Source of the DNA: Bacteroidaceae bacterium
Lineage (GTDB): Bacteria; Bacteroidota; Bacteroidia; Bacteroidales; Bacteroidaceae
Length of the DNA: 64,000 nt
Direction: 5' to 3'
Assembly (NCBI GenBank): GCA_024398615.1
Contig: JAKSIU010000013.1
Location: forward strand, 1 to 64,000
This document shows, one piece after another, positions 8,767 to 16,015 of this stretch (the stretch's first letter is position 1; each line of letters begins with the position of its first letter). The notes under the pieces were generated by a model. It saw only the letters and a list, made by a program, of their open reading frames with translations. It did no database searches and was not told where the DNA came from. The translations under genes were made by a program, and so were the position numbers.

Positions 8767-9159
8767 TCAGATGTCGTTTTTCCAGAGACCGTGAAGATTG
8801 CAGTAGGCATAGACTGCCACAATGGGATCCTTGCAGGTGCAGAATTCGGCCTGGGCGTTTTCCTGGACTATGCCGTCATGTGTCAGATAACGCAGCTGGC
8901 CTCCGTGCTCTGTCTCAAGCCAGATGAAGTCAATGTGATGCTCTTTGGTCATAGGGTGGGCCATTGAGCCTACTTTGACTCTGACTGTACAGTCATCAAC
9001 TCTTTCCACTACAGGGATGTGTTTTTCTACCGTAGCTTCAACGCTTCCGGGCTGCAGTTCCTCCATCTGCTGTCCGCAACAGTGGGGAACAGTTCCTCCG
9101 TCTTCAATCTTGACGACAAGGTTGCCGCAGATTGGACATACATAAAATAATGTTGCCAT
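8767..9159 (-). CDS. dfx: Superoxide reductase (desulfoferrodoxin)
   Basis: This 130-aa protein reduces superoxide to hydrogen peroxide in the cytoplasm of anaerobes without making oxygen. The N-terminal desulforedoxin domain has a Cys4 iron site: Cys8, Cys11, Cys27 and Cys28. The catalytic centre II domain has the family pattern: EKHIPV (Lys46, His47), AHPM (His68), KEHHI (His74) and CNLHGLWK (Cys120 and His123, with Cys120 as the axial thiolate). Both centres are complete, so this is the two-iron class. A -7-like box (TATCTTTG on this strand, 9226-9233) lies upstream. It shares the oxidative-stress theme with the rubrerythrin gene 2.3 kb away. Confidence 0.96.
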   Translation of the reverse strand: MATLFYVCPICGNLVVKIEDGGTVPHCCGQQMEELQPGSVEATVEKHIPVVERVDDCTVRVKVGSMAHPMTKEHHIDFIWLETEHGGQLRYLTHDGIVQENAQAEFCTCKDPIVAVYAYCNLHGLWKNDI

Positions 9160-9297
9160 AATAATGAATGTTTTTATGGATTAATACTCTTGTGGAACGG
9201 TAGCCGGCTTTTACCTTCCACGCAGCAAAGATATAGTGTGGCCAAAGTGTATGGTATTGGCTTTTAGAGAATGTTTCAATGGTAGCTATTGGGAAAA

Positions 9298-10101
9298 TCA
9301 ATTGATGCGAAGTTCCCAGAAAGCCAGTGCAGCAGCAGCTGCCACGTTCAGCGAGTCGACCTGGTGCGACATCGGTATGCGGACCGTGTAGTCGCTGGCG
9401 GCTATTGCATGGGCTGGGAGTCCGTCTCCTTCGGTGCCCATTATTACGGCAAGACGTGGTTCTGCTTTAAGGACAGGGTCATCAAGAGATATAGACTGGT
9501 CGGACAGAGCCATGGCTGCAGTTCTGATGCCCATCTCTTTCAGCATTTCGTGATATCCGAAAGGTACCCATGTCCATGGGACAAGGAAGACCGAGCCCAT
9601 TGAAACGCGCACAGAACGCCGGCACAAAGGATCGCACGAGTCCTGTGTCACTAGAATGGCATCAACACCCAGGGCAGCGGCCGAGCGGAATATGGCGCCA
9701 ATGTTGGTGCTGTCGGTCACGGCATGGATTACTGCAATTCTGCGTGCATCGGCGCAGATTGACTGCAGGGTGGGGAGCTTTGGACGACGCATGGCGCAGA
9801 GTACCCCGCGTGTCAGAGTGTATCCGGTCAGACGGGCCAGCAGTTCGCGAGGACCGGTATAGACGGGGATGTCCGGGCATCGGGCTATAAGGGGAGCGGC
9901 ATCGCCGGTAATGTGTTTTTCTTCGGTGAGCATGGAAACAGGCTCGTAGCCGGCATTCAAGGCCACGTTGATAACCTTTGGGCTTTCCACGATGAAGATG
10001 CCGTTGTCGCCCTCGGTCCGGGCACGCAGCTGCGGCTCGGTCAGTCCCGCATAGAGGTTTAAGCCGGGATGGTCAAACGAATCTATGGGGATTATGGGCA
10101 T
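9298..10101 (-). CDS. TrmH/SpoU-family RNA 2'-O-methyltransferase
   Basis: The start is MPIIPIDSFDHPG at 10101, because its A is shared with the stop of the upstream lipase-like gene (TAATG). The open frame upstream of that is not coding. The 267-aa product has the three SPOUT motifs: TDSTNIGAIFRSAAALG (motif 1), VIMGTEGDGLP (motif 2) and IPMSHQVDSLNVAAAAALAFWE (motif 3), which form the trefoil knot that binds S-adenosylmethionine. The N-terminal part resembles the substrate-binding domain seen in RlmB/TrmH proteins. It methylates ribose 2'-OH in rRNA or tRNA; the exact nucleotide is unknown. Confidence 0.9.
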   Translation of the reverse strand: MPIIPIDSFDHPGLNLYAGLTEPQLRARTEGDNGIFIVESPKVINVALNAGYEPVSMLTEEKHITGDAAPLIARCPDIPVYTGPRELLARLTGYTLTRGVLCAMRRPKLPTLQSICADARRIAVIHAVTDSTNIGAIFRSAAALGVDAILVTQDSCDPLCRRSVRVSMGSVFLVPWTWVPFGYHEMLKEMGIRTAAMALSDQSISLDDPVLKAEPRLAVIMGTEGDGLPAHAIAASDYTVRIPMSHQVDSLNVAAAAALAFWELRIN

Positions 10102-11339
10102 TACATTCCGTATTGGATTACATGCAGAAGGAAAGCCACGTATGTGAGCTGATGTGAGCCCGATTGTTGAGTGATGCTCTGCAACTGGCATTTGCCGTCC
10201 AGGAACTGGACCATTGATTCAAAGTTGCTGTAGGGAACCATGTCATCGCCCTTTGAATGGAACAGGGTTATTTTTTCGTTTCTGTCGGGAGTCCACCCCT
10301 TGTTCAAGGAGTATTTGTCAGCTACGGCCAGATATTTCTCGAAAATTGGGCCGCTGCACGATGTCATGTTTTCTGTGAGATGTTTTGCAGGGCGGGTTGA
10401 ACCAAGCAGTCCTGCCACTTCCGATGAGTCATACTTCTTGGACAGGACCCAGTCCTGATAGTTGGACAGCAGCGGTTCCTTGAAGATGTCAGCATAGTCT
10501 ATGCCAAGATTCTCAATCTCATTCAAACTTGTCAGTGTAACCAGAATGAGTGGAAAGACACTGTCGAATCCGCCTTCCAGATAGCTGTTGAAAGTGCTTA
10601 TTACGTTGTATGGGCCTCCGCCTGCAAATGTCTGGTCAAAATGGATATCGTATTCAGGATGCAAGGACAGATACCTCAGATTGGCAATGGCATTGAATCC
10701 GCCCTGCGAATAACCCATATTCATTGTCTTTTCGGGAACATCTATTCTCTTGTCCTTCATCAGTGTTTCGGCTGCCAGAAAGGCGTCGAGACTGCCGCAA
10801 CCGGCAATATCGGGGTTCAGATAGGCTTGCACCTTATCCTGACTGGCTCCGAAACCGTAGTAGTCAGGCATTACGACAGCGGCGTTCTTCCATGCCAGAA
10901 GTCCCTCAATGCAGCCGCTCATGGTGGGGCACTCGTCATACCTCATCGATGAGAAATGGTTGCCTAGCACCAGTTGGTCCACCGGATTGTCGCCGGTGAT
11001 GGCATCAAGAGGAACAATCAAGGCCGATGACAATGTGACCGGCTTGCCGTCAGGTCCTGTCGATTCGTATTCGTAACGGTAGATGTGTGCCGGACTGGTC
11101 TGGTTGAAGTAACTGTTCAGAACCGTTGGAACCAGAGTCTTTATTGCTGCCGGCAGATTGTCGAATATAGGTATTTCCAGACAGTACTCATAAAGATTTG
11201 CGATATCCGATTCTGATGTTATGGTGTATGATACCTTCTTGCTGAGATCTATGCCTCTGATAATATCGTCGTCATCGGACTTCTGACAGCCGGCAAGGAC
11301 TGTCATGACTGCGAGTGTAATTAGAACGGTTTTTCTCAT
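10101..11339 (-). CDS. Alpha/beta-hydrolase lipoprotein, secretory-lipase-like
   Basis: The 412-aa precursor has a lipobox signal (MRKTVLITLAVMTVLAGC, acylated Cys18) followed by an Asp-rich linker (QKSDDDD), typical of surface lipoproteins in this phylum. The hydrolase core has the nucleophile elbow GYSQGG (MNMGYSQGGFNAI), a lid-like region, and late Asp (GDDMVPY) and His (GSHQLTY) candidates for the triad. The arrangement matches secretory lipase/esterase families. It is co-translated with the downstream methyltransferase through a TAATG overlap, although no functional link is obvious. A -7-like box sits at 11358-11365. Confidence 0.82.
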   Translation of the reverse strand: MRKTVLITLAVMTVLAGCQKSDDDDIIRGIDLSKKVSYTITSESDIANLYEYCLEIPIFDNLPAAIKTLVPTVLNSYFNQTSPAHIYRYEYESTGPDGKPVTLSSALIVPLDAITGDNPVDQLVLGNHFSSMRYDECPTMSGCIEGLLAWKNAAVVMPDYYGFGASQDKVQAYLNPDIAGCGSLDAFLAAETLMKDKRIDVPEKTMNMGYSQGGFNAIANLRYLSLHPEYDIHFDQTFAGGGPYNVISTFNSYLEGGFDSVFPLILVTLTSLNEIENLGIDYADIFKEPLLSNYQDWVLSKKYDSSEVAGLLGSTRPAKHLTENMTSCSGPIFEKYLAVADKYSLNKGWTPDRNEKITLFHSKGDDMVPYSNFESMVQFLDGKCQLQSITQQSGSHQLTYVAFLLHVIQYGM

Positions 11340-11391
11340 CTTGACTTTAATTCAGTGCAAAGATAGGATATAATTCCATTGGACGTGTCTG

Positions 11392-11443
11392 AAAACTGTT
11401 GTGGCTGACCTGTCGGTGAAGACGGATCAGCCACAACGGTTTT
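11392..11443 (-). terminator. Intrinsic terminator of the rubrerythrin gene
   Basis: Arms 11392-11408 and 11427-11443 pair over 17 bp with one G-U, bordered by A/T tracts (AAAAC...GTTTT). The hairpin lies 13 bp beyond the rubrerythrin stop and before the lipase start on the same strand. Confidence 0.8.
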
Positions 11444-11456
11444 CTTTGGACGTGAA

Positions 11457-11996
11457 TCAGAAGTTCTCCTTGTGAACCTCAAAATATGCCTGAGGATGAG
11501 CACATACCGGGCAAACCAGCGGGGCCTTGGTGCCTACGATGATGTGACCGCAGTTGCGGCATTCCCATACCTTGACTTCCGATTTCTCGAATACCTGAGC
11601 TGTTTCGACGTTCTTGAGCAGGGCGCGGTAACGCTCCTCATGGCGCTTCTCAATGGCGGCTACCATACGGAACTTGATTGCCAGAGCCTTGAAGCCTTCC
11701 TCTTCGGCGGTCTTGGCAAAGCCCTCGTACATGTCTGTCCATTCGTAGTTCTCGCCTGCAGCTGCTGCGGCCAGGTTCTGGGCTGTATCTCCAATGCCTT
11801 CCAGCTCCTTGAACCAGAGCTTGGCATGCTCCTTCTCGTTGTCGGCTGTCTCAAGGAACAGGGCTGCAATCTGCTCGAATCCCTCCTTCTTTGCCTTTGA
11901 TGCAAAATATGTGTATTTGTTACGTGCCTGTGATTCACCGGCAAATGCTGCTTCCAGATTCTTTTCGGTCTGGGTGCCTGAATACTTTGTTGCCAT
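11457..11996 (-). CDS. rbr: Rubrerythrin
   Basis: The 179-aa protein has a four-helix diiron domain (1-140) and a C-terminal rubredoxin-like domain. Diiron ligands are visible as GESQAR (Glu21), DNEKEH (Glu54, His57), the [12 protein letters not shown] segment, and IEKRHEERY. The rubredoxin iron is held by Cys146, Cys149, Cys162 and Cys165. It acts as a cytoplasmic peroxidase that removes hydrogen peroxide with electrons from rubredoxin or an NADH reductase, which complements the superoxide reductase encoded nearby. It is monocistronic with its own promoter and terminator. Confidence 0.97.
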   Translation of the reverse strand: MATKYSGTQTEKNLEAAFAGESQARNKYTYFASKAKKEGFEQIAALFLETADNEKEHAKLWFKELEGIGDTAQNLAAAAAGENYEWTDMYEGFAKTAEEEGFKALAIKFRMVAAIEKRHEERYRALLKNVETAQVFEKSEVKVWECRNCGHIIVGTKAPLVCPVCAHPQAYFEVHKENF

Positions 11997-12028
11997 AATA
12001 TGTCTGTTATTTCAATTGGTTTCCAATG

Positions 12029-12060
12029 CAAAAATAGCATATATTTCTCCATGTGTCAAA
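12029..12060 (-). promoter_or_regulatory. Promoter of rubrerythrin gene
   Basis: On the minus strand a TTTG box (12057-12060) is 20 nt from TATTTTTG (12029-12036), an exact Bacteroidetes TTTG-N20-TAnnTTTG promoter. It lies 33 nt before the start codon. Confidence 0.75.
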
Positions 12061-12073
12061 TAGATTCTGTCTA

Positions 12074-12090
12074 TATTTTGTGTAAGTTTG
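12074..12090 (+). promoter_or_regulatory. -7-like element before the metallo-hydrolase operon
   Basis: The 17-mer TATTTTGTGTAAGTTTG, with TAAGTTTG at 12083-12090, is identical to 4096-4112 before the GH2 gene. It lies 31 nt upstream of the 12122 start. No clear -33 box is seen. Confidence 0.45.
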
Positions 12091-12121
12091 TGTTGGAAAT
12101 ATCCATCAACCACAGGGACAA

Positions 12122-12919
12122 ATGATTATCACTTCTCTTGCAGATAATGAATGTTGTCAGGAATGCTGTCCGGAGCACGGACTCAGTCTTCATGTAAGGC
12201 TTGATTGCGGTACGGAAATTCTGTTTGACATGGGGCAGGGCCGCCTGTTTGCCGATAATGCCGAACGGCTTGGCATAGACCTGTCACGGGTTGATATGGC
12301 TGTAATCTCACACGGACATTATGACCATGGAGGAGGGCTGGAGACTTTTCTTGAACTCAATGACAAGGCGGAAGTATATGTCAGGGAGGCTGCGTTTGGA
12401 CGGCATTCCTCAATTAAGGAATACGGGTTGAAGGATATTGGAATCATCTTGCCTGATACGGAAAGGATGGTTTTCTGCAAAGATCTGGAACAGCTGCCTT
12501 TCGGAACCGTTCTTTTCAGCAATCCCGAACGTGTTTTCCCTGAACCCGATGGAAACCGTCTGCTGCTGGGGCCTGACGGAAAGGCCGATGATTTCAGCCA
12601 CGAGCAGAACATGATAATCAGAGAAGGTTCAAATGCCGTTCTTTTTGGGGGATGCGCCCACCGAGGCATAGTCAACATTGTCAGCAAGGCACAACAGATA
12701 ACTGGCAATGCCATAACCCATGTCCTGTCAGGAACCCATATCGGAAAAGGATCGCTGGACGACAGCTATACAGACCTGGTTGCAGAGAAACTCCTGGCAT
12801 TGGACGGAATCAGGTATTATACCATGCACTGTACCGGTGCTGATGGTTTCAGAAAACTGAAAGACAGAATGTCCGACAGAATTTCCTATCTTCGTTGCGG
12901 CGAATCACTGAAAATTTAG
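12122..12919 (+). CDS. Metallo-beta-lactamase-fold hydrolase
   Basis: The 265-aa soluble protein contains the metal-binding signature SHGHYDHGGG (HxHxDH), a later His in FGGCAHRGIVNI, and a terminal GTHIGKG/MHCTG region. These are typical of the MBL subgroup annotated as dihydropterin ribofuranosyl-aminobenzene-phosphate synthase-like, many of which have no proven substrate. A Cys-rich start (NECCQECCPEHG) is unusual and might bind metal. It is the first gene of a three-gene + strand run with a secreted esterase and an aspartyl-protease-like protein, but it has no signal peptide itself. Confidence 0.85.
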   Translation: MIITSLADNECCQECCPEHGLSLHVRLDCGTEILFDMGQGRLFADNAERLGIDLSRVDMAVISHGHYDHGGGLETFLELNDKAEVYVREAAFGRHSSIKEYGLKDIGIILPDTERMVFCKDLEQLPFGTVLFSNPERVFPEPDGNRLLLGPDGKADDFSHEQNMIIREGSNAVLFGGCAHRGIVNIVSKAQQITGNAITHVLSGTHIGKGSLDDSYTDLVAEKLLALDGIRYYTMHCTGADGFRKLKDRMSDRISYLRCGESLKI

Positions 12920-12952
12920 AATATGCTGTTCTTTAATCATACGACAATCAAT

Positions 12953-13936
12953 ATGAAAAGGAAAACTCTGGCTGTCATGGCCATTACCACAATCTGCAGC
13001 GTTTTTATCCAGAAAGCCGATGCTCAGAATCCGGTGTCGGATGCATCGGCATTGCCTGATCCGACAATGACTCTGAAACTGTATCCTCAGGGACAGGAGT
13101 CCGATACCGGAATAGTTGAGAACGGTGTTGCTGTCACCCTGGGACCCGGTGAATCGAACGGAATCAGTGGCGGTGAACGCTCCATGCGCAGCGGATGGAT
13201 TTTCAATATAGGCGACAGCGCCCGTATGGATATCTATCTTCCCGGAAAGGAACAGAATCCTAACGGTCAGATGGTTGTGGTCATTCCAGGAGGCGGATAC
13301 CAGTTCGTGTCGGCCGGCAATGAGGGACAGCAGGTTGCAAAGTGGCTGACGGAGCGCGGCATTGCCGCATGTGTGGTAAAGTACCGTCTGCCTAACCGCC
13401 ACAAACAGGTTCCTTTGACCGATGTCCAGAACGCTTTCCGCTACTGCCGTGCCCATGCCGGCGAGTGGGGCGTGAACCAGATTGGTATCATAGGCTTTTC
13501 AGCAGGAGGACATTTGGCAGCGTATGCATCGAACTTCTTTTCGGATAGTATAACACGTCCTGATTTCTCGATTCTGGTTTATCCGGTTATTACCCTGGAA
13601 CGCGGCATAACACACGAGGGTACCCGCCAGCTGCTGGTAGGTGAAGACGAGGACCTGATCCGTGCCTATTCCATGGAGAACCGCGTTACTGCGAATACTC
13701 CACCTACATTGCTTCTGCTGAGTGCCGATGATACCACCGTTCCTCCTGTTAGCAGTCTGAGGTATTTTGAAAAGCTTAATGTAAACCATGTGATGGTTCA
13801 GATGTGCATTTTCCCGAGCGGCGGTCACGGTTATGGCTTTACCACTCCGGCTCTCGGTAACGATGCTCTTGGTCCTCACCGCGACCTGTTCTTCGAAAAC
13901 GTCTCTCATTTCCTTGAACAGGTACGCTTGAAGTAA
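12953..13936 (+). CDS. Secreted alpha/beta-hydrolase (BD-FAE/acetylesterase-like)
   Basis: I place the start at MKRKTLAVMAITT because it gives a clean signal peptide ending ADA-QNP; the frame is open 10 codons further up. The fold shows the oxyanion HGGG equivalent VVIPGGGYQ, the nucleophile GFSAGGHLA, an Asp in SADDTTVPP and a His in SGGHGYGF, a complete Ser-Asp-His triad. Proteins of this size and motif set act as carboxyl esterases on acetylated or feruloylated plant glycans in the periplasm. It follows the MBL gene closely (33 nt). Confidence 0.86.
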   Translation: MKRKTLAVMAITTICSVFIQKADAQNPVSDASALPDPTMTLKLYPQGQESDTGIVENGVAVTLGPGESNGISGGERSMRSGWIFNIGDSARMDIYLPGKEQNPNGQMVVVIPGGGYQFVSAGNEGQQVAKWLTERGIAACVVKYRLPNRHKQVPLTDVQNAFRYCRAHAGEWGVNQIGIIGFSAGGHLAAYASNFFSDSITRPDFSILVYPVITLERGITHEGTRQLLVGEDEDLIRAYSMENRVTANTPPTLLLLSADDTTVPPVSSLRYFEKLNVNHVMVQMCIFPSGGHGYGFTTPALGNDALGPHRDLFFENVSHFLEQVRLK

Positions 13937-13944
13937 TTGAATAT

Positions 13945-14817
13945 ATGCTTGTTATGACATCGTTCAGGAAATATCTGCCTGTATTGTTCGCACTTCTGTC
14001 CGTTACAATGGATTTCAGTGCCCAAACGGCTGTAGGGTTCGGACTGGAACGGCATGATGACGGACATTATTACTTTCAGGCTCCCGTATGTGGCCAGCAG
14101 GCAGAGATTATGCTGGAGTCGGGGATTCCTGCCTTTCTTGTGGGACGTGATTTCTACGAGAGGAAAATGAAGAACATTGGCCTGGAATTTGAATCGTCTG
14201 AATCAAAGATGCGTCTTTTGACAGATGTCTATCAGATTTCCTTTCAGACAAAGGGCAAAATTGCTGTCGGAAAGGCTGTCTACGATGGTCCCATATTCAT
14301 TCTTGATGGTTTTGACGGATTCAGCCTGCCAATTCAGTATCTGGAAGATGCGGTTACAGGTAAAAGGGTGGTGTCAATTGATCTGGCCAGAATGAACATG
14401 TCAGTGGGAGGTCCTGTTACCAGACAGGGGCAGAAATACAAACTTGCCTATGAGAAGGATACGGGGCGGCCTTTTATCAATTCCAGTTTCACAATTGACG
14501 GATGTGAATTCAACGGCAAACTGCTGGTTGACTTTGGCAATCCCATGCTGTTGTTCCTTTTCCGTCAGCACCGCTGTCTGAGGAACGCTGTGAATAAAGG
14601 TCGGATAGAACTGCAGAGTGCATTTGACGGGCAGGGACGTCTTGTGTCACAGGGCTTCATTGCAAAAAGCGTGAATCTGTTCGGCGTTGAATACAGGGAC
14701 CGTACCATTGGCGTTACCGGCAAGTACAAAAACGCCACTGAACTGGGCTTCCTGGGAACCCCGTTCTTCGATGCTCCGGTAGTTTTTGACTTCGACAACG
14801 CCTGGATGTACAAGTAG
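13945..14817 (+). CDS. Secreted retropepsin-like protein lacking canonical DTG
   Basis: A signal segment (SFRKYLPVLFALLSVTMDFSAQ) is followed by two similar halves: the first has IMLESGIPAFLV and the second has KLLVDFGNPMLLFL, both in the place where pepsin-like halves carry hh-D-T-G. The C-terminus ends with LGFLGTPFFDAPVVFDFDNAWMY, the typical closing beta-hairpin of bacterial retropepsin-like proteins. The first half has Glu-Ser-Gly and the second Asp-Phe-Gly, so catalysis is doubtful and a binding role is possible. It lies 8 nt after the esterase stop and is probably co-transcribed. The fold call is inference from motif spacing. Confidence 0.55.
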   Translation: MLVMTSFRKYLPVLFALLSVTMDFSAQTAVGFGLERHDDGHYYFQAPVCGQQAEIMLESGIPAFLVGRDFYERKMKNIGLEFESSESKMRLLTDVYQISFQTKGKIAVGKAVYDGPIFILDGFDGFSLPIQYLEDAVTGKRVVSIDLARMNMSVGGPVTRQGQKYKLAYEKDTGRPFINSSFTIDGCEFNGKLLVDFGNPMLLFLFRQHRCLRNAVNKGRIELQSAFDGQGRLVSQGFIAKSVNLFGVEYRDRTIGVTGKYKNATELGFLGTPFFDAPVVFDFDNAWMYK

Positions 14818-14821
14818 GGAA

Positions 14822-15544
14822 CTACCTGTTTTTATAAGCCTGGAATTCGGCTTTGGCAGCAGTGAACAATTCCTGCCATGCTGGTTCTGTGCACAGACGG
14901 GCAAATGCTGCACTGGCGCACATGCGTGCCGCATCTATGTCGCTTTGGTAATGAAATCCTACAATTACCCGGCTTTGTCCCATTTCGTATCCCACTTTCA
15001 GAATCTCATCCTGATGTTCGGGGTCGACACTGATCAGCGCAAGTGCTATGGCCCATGCACGGACCGCATGTCCTGACGGGTATGAGGTCAAATCGTTCTG
15101 AAGTTCGGAATTTGGCAGCGAAGAGTGTTGTTGAAAGTGTGAGTATGGCCGTTCGCGCTTAAAGTGGTTCTTGGTTGACTGTATGCTGTTGCGTGCCTGA
15201 TTGAATGTGACATTTACATACTCACTTACGGCTGGGAAGTCTTTGGAGTTCATTTCAGGTACTCCCATCACTTCACCGAAACGTTTCAGATAGTAACTGA
15301 GACTGGTTGAAGCATCGGCTTTTGCCAGTTCGCCACGCTCAGTGTCGCGTATTGCCTTCCCGAGCTCATATTGGACGGAGTCACCAAGGAACTGAGGGTC
15401 ACCGGGACGATAATAATCGGGCAGGTAGTTTTCTGCATGAGGCATCTGGTCGTTGGGAATGATGCTTCTAGGAGGTCTGAACTGTGCTGATACACTTGCA
15501 GACAGAAGGACTGTTGCTGAAATGATGGTAAAAAATCTTTTCAT
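14822..15544 (-). CDS. PAP2-family acid phosphatase (class A-like)
   Basis: The 240-aa protein has a signal peptide (MKRFFTIISATVLLSASVSAQ) and the complete phosphatidic-acid-phosphatase signature: KNHFKRERP (motif 1), SYPSGH (motif 2) and SRVIVGFHYQSDID (motif 3, catalytic His with supporting Asp). It has no membrane helices, so it is a soluble periplasmic non-specific acid phosphatase, like PhoN, rather than a lipid phosphatase. It is convergent with the preceding gene with only 4 nt between the stop codons. Confidence 0.93.
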   Translation of the reverse strand: MKRFFTIISATVLLSASVSAQFRPPRSIIPNDQMPHAENYLPDYYRPGDPQFLGDSVQYELGKAIRDTERGELAKADASTSLSYYLKRFGEVMGVPEMNSKDFPAVSEYVNVTFNQARNSIQSTKNHFKRERPYSHFQQHSSLPNSELQNDLTSYPSGHAVRAWAIALALISVDPEHQDEILKVGYEMGQSRVIVGFHYQSDIDAARMCASAAFARLCTEPAWQELFTAAKAEFQAYKNR

Positions 15545-15681
15545 ATTTGGTTGGTGTGGTTATTTGCTATGTGCTATCTGGTCCCGAAAATAGGCATTTT
15601 GTGACAATTTCAAATAACGGATGGCTCAAATTGTATACCTTTACCGTGACATTACGAACTTTTATAAATCAGAACGATATT

Positions 15682-16011
15682 ATGAAAATTGACTTTGACA
15701 ACATAGAGGAGAAGGCAATGCCGGCATTCAAGGGTGGCATGAAGGAGTTCAATGTACGTATGTTTGCTGATGACTGCAACAAGATAATGAAGGGGCGCCT
15801 GGTACCTGGTGCGTCAATCGGACTGCATACCCATCAGGGAAGTTCTGAAGTTATCTTCATTCGTTCCGGATGCGGCTATGTGCTTTATGACGGTGAGGAG
15901 ATACGTCTCAAAGAGAGTGATGTCCATTATTGTCCGGAAGGTCATGAGCACAGTCTTGTGAACGCCGGAGATTGTGATCTGCTGTTCTGGGCTGTGGTTC
16001 CGAACCGTTGA
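15682..16011 (+). CDS. Cupin-domain protein
   Basis: The start MKIDFDNIEEKAMPAFKGG gives a 109-aa protein; the open frame before it is intergenic. Cupin motif 1 is GASIGLHTHQGSSEVIFIRSG (two His and a Glu for metal) and motif 2 is HYCPEGHEHSLVNAG. A single small beta-barrel of this kind binds a sugar, metal or small metabolite, and the ligand is unknown. It ends 4 nt from the convergent histidine kinase gene, without a terminator. Confidence 0.85.
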   Translation: MKIDFDNIEEKAMPAFKGGMKEFNVRMFADDCNKIMKGRLVPGASIGLHTHQGSSEVIFIRSGCGYVLYDGEEIRLKESDVHYCPEGHEHSLVNAGDCDLLFWAVVPNR

Positions 16012-16015
16012 TGGG

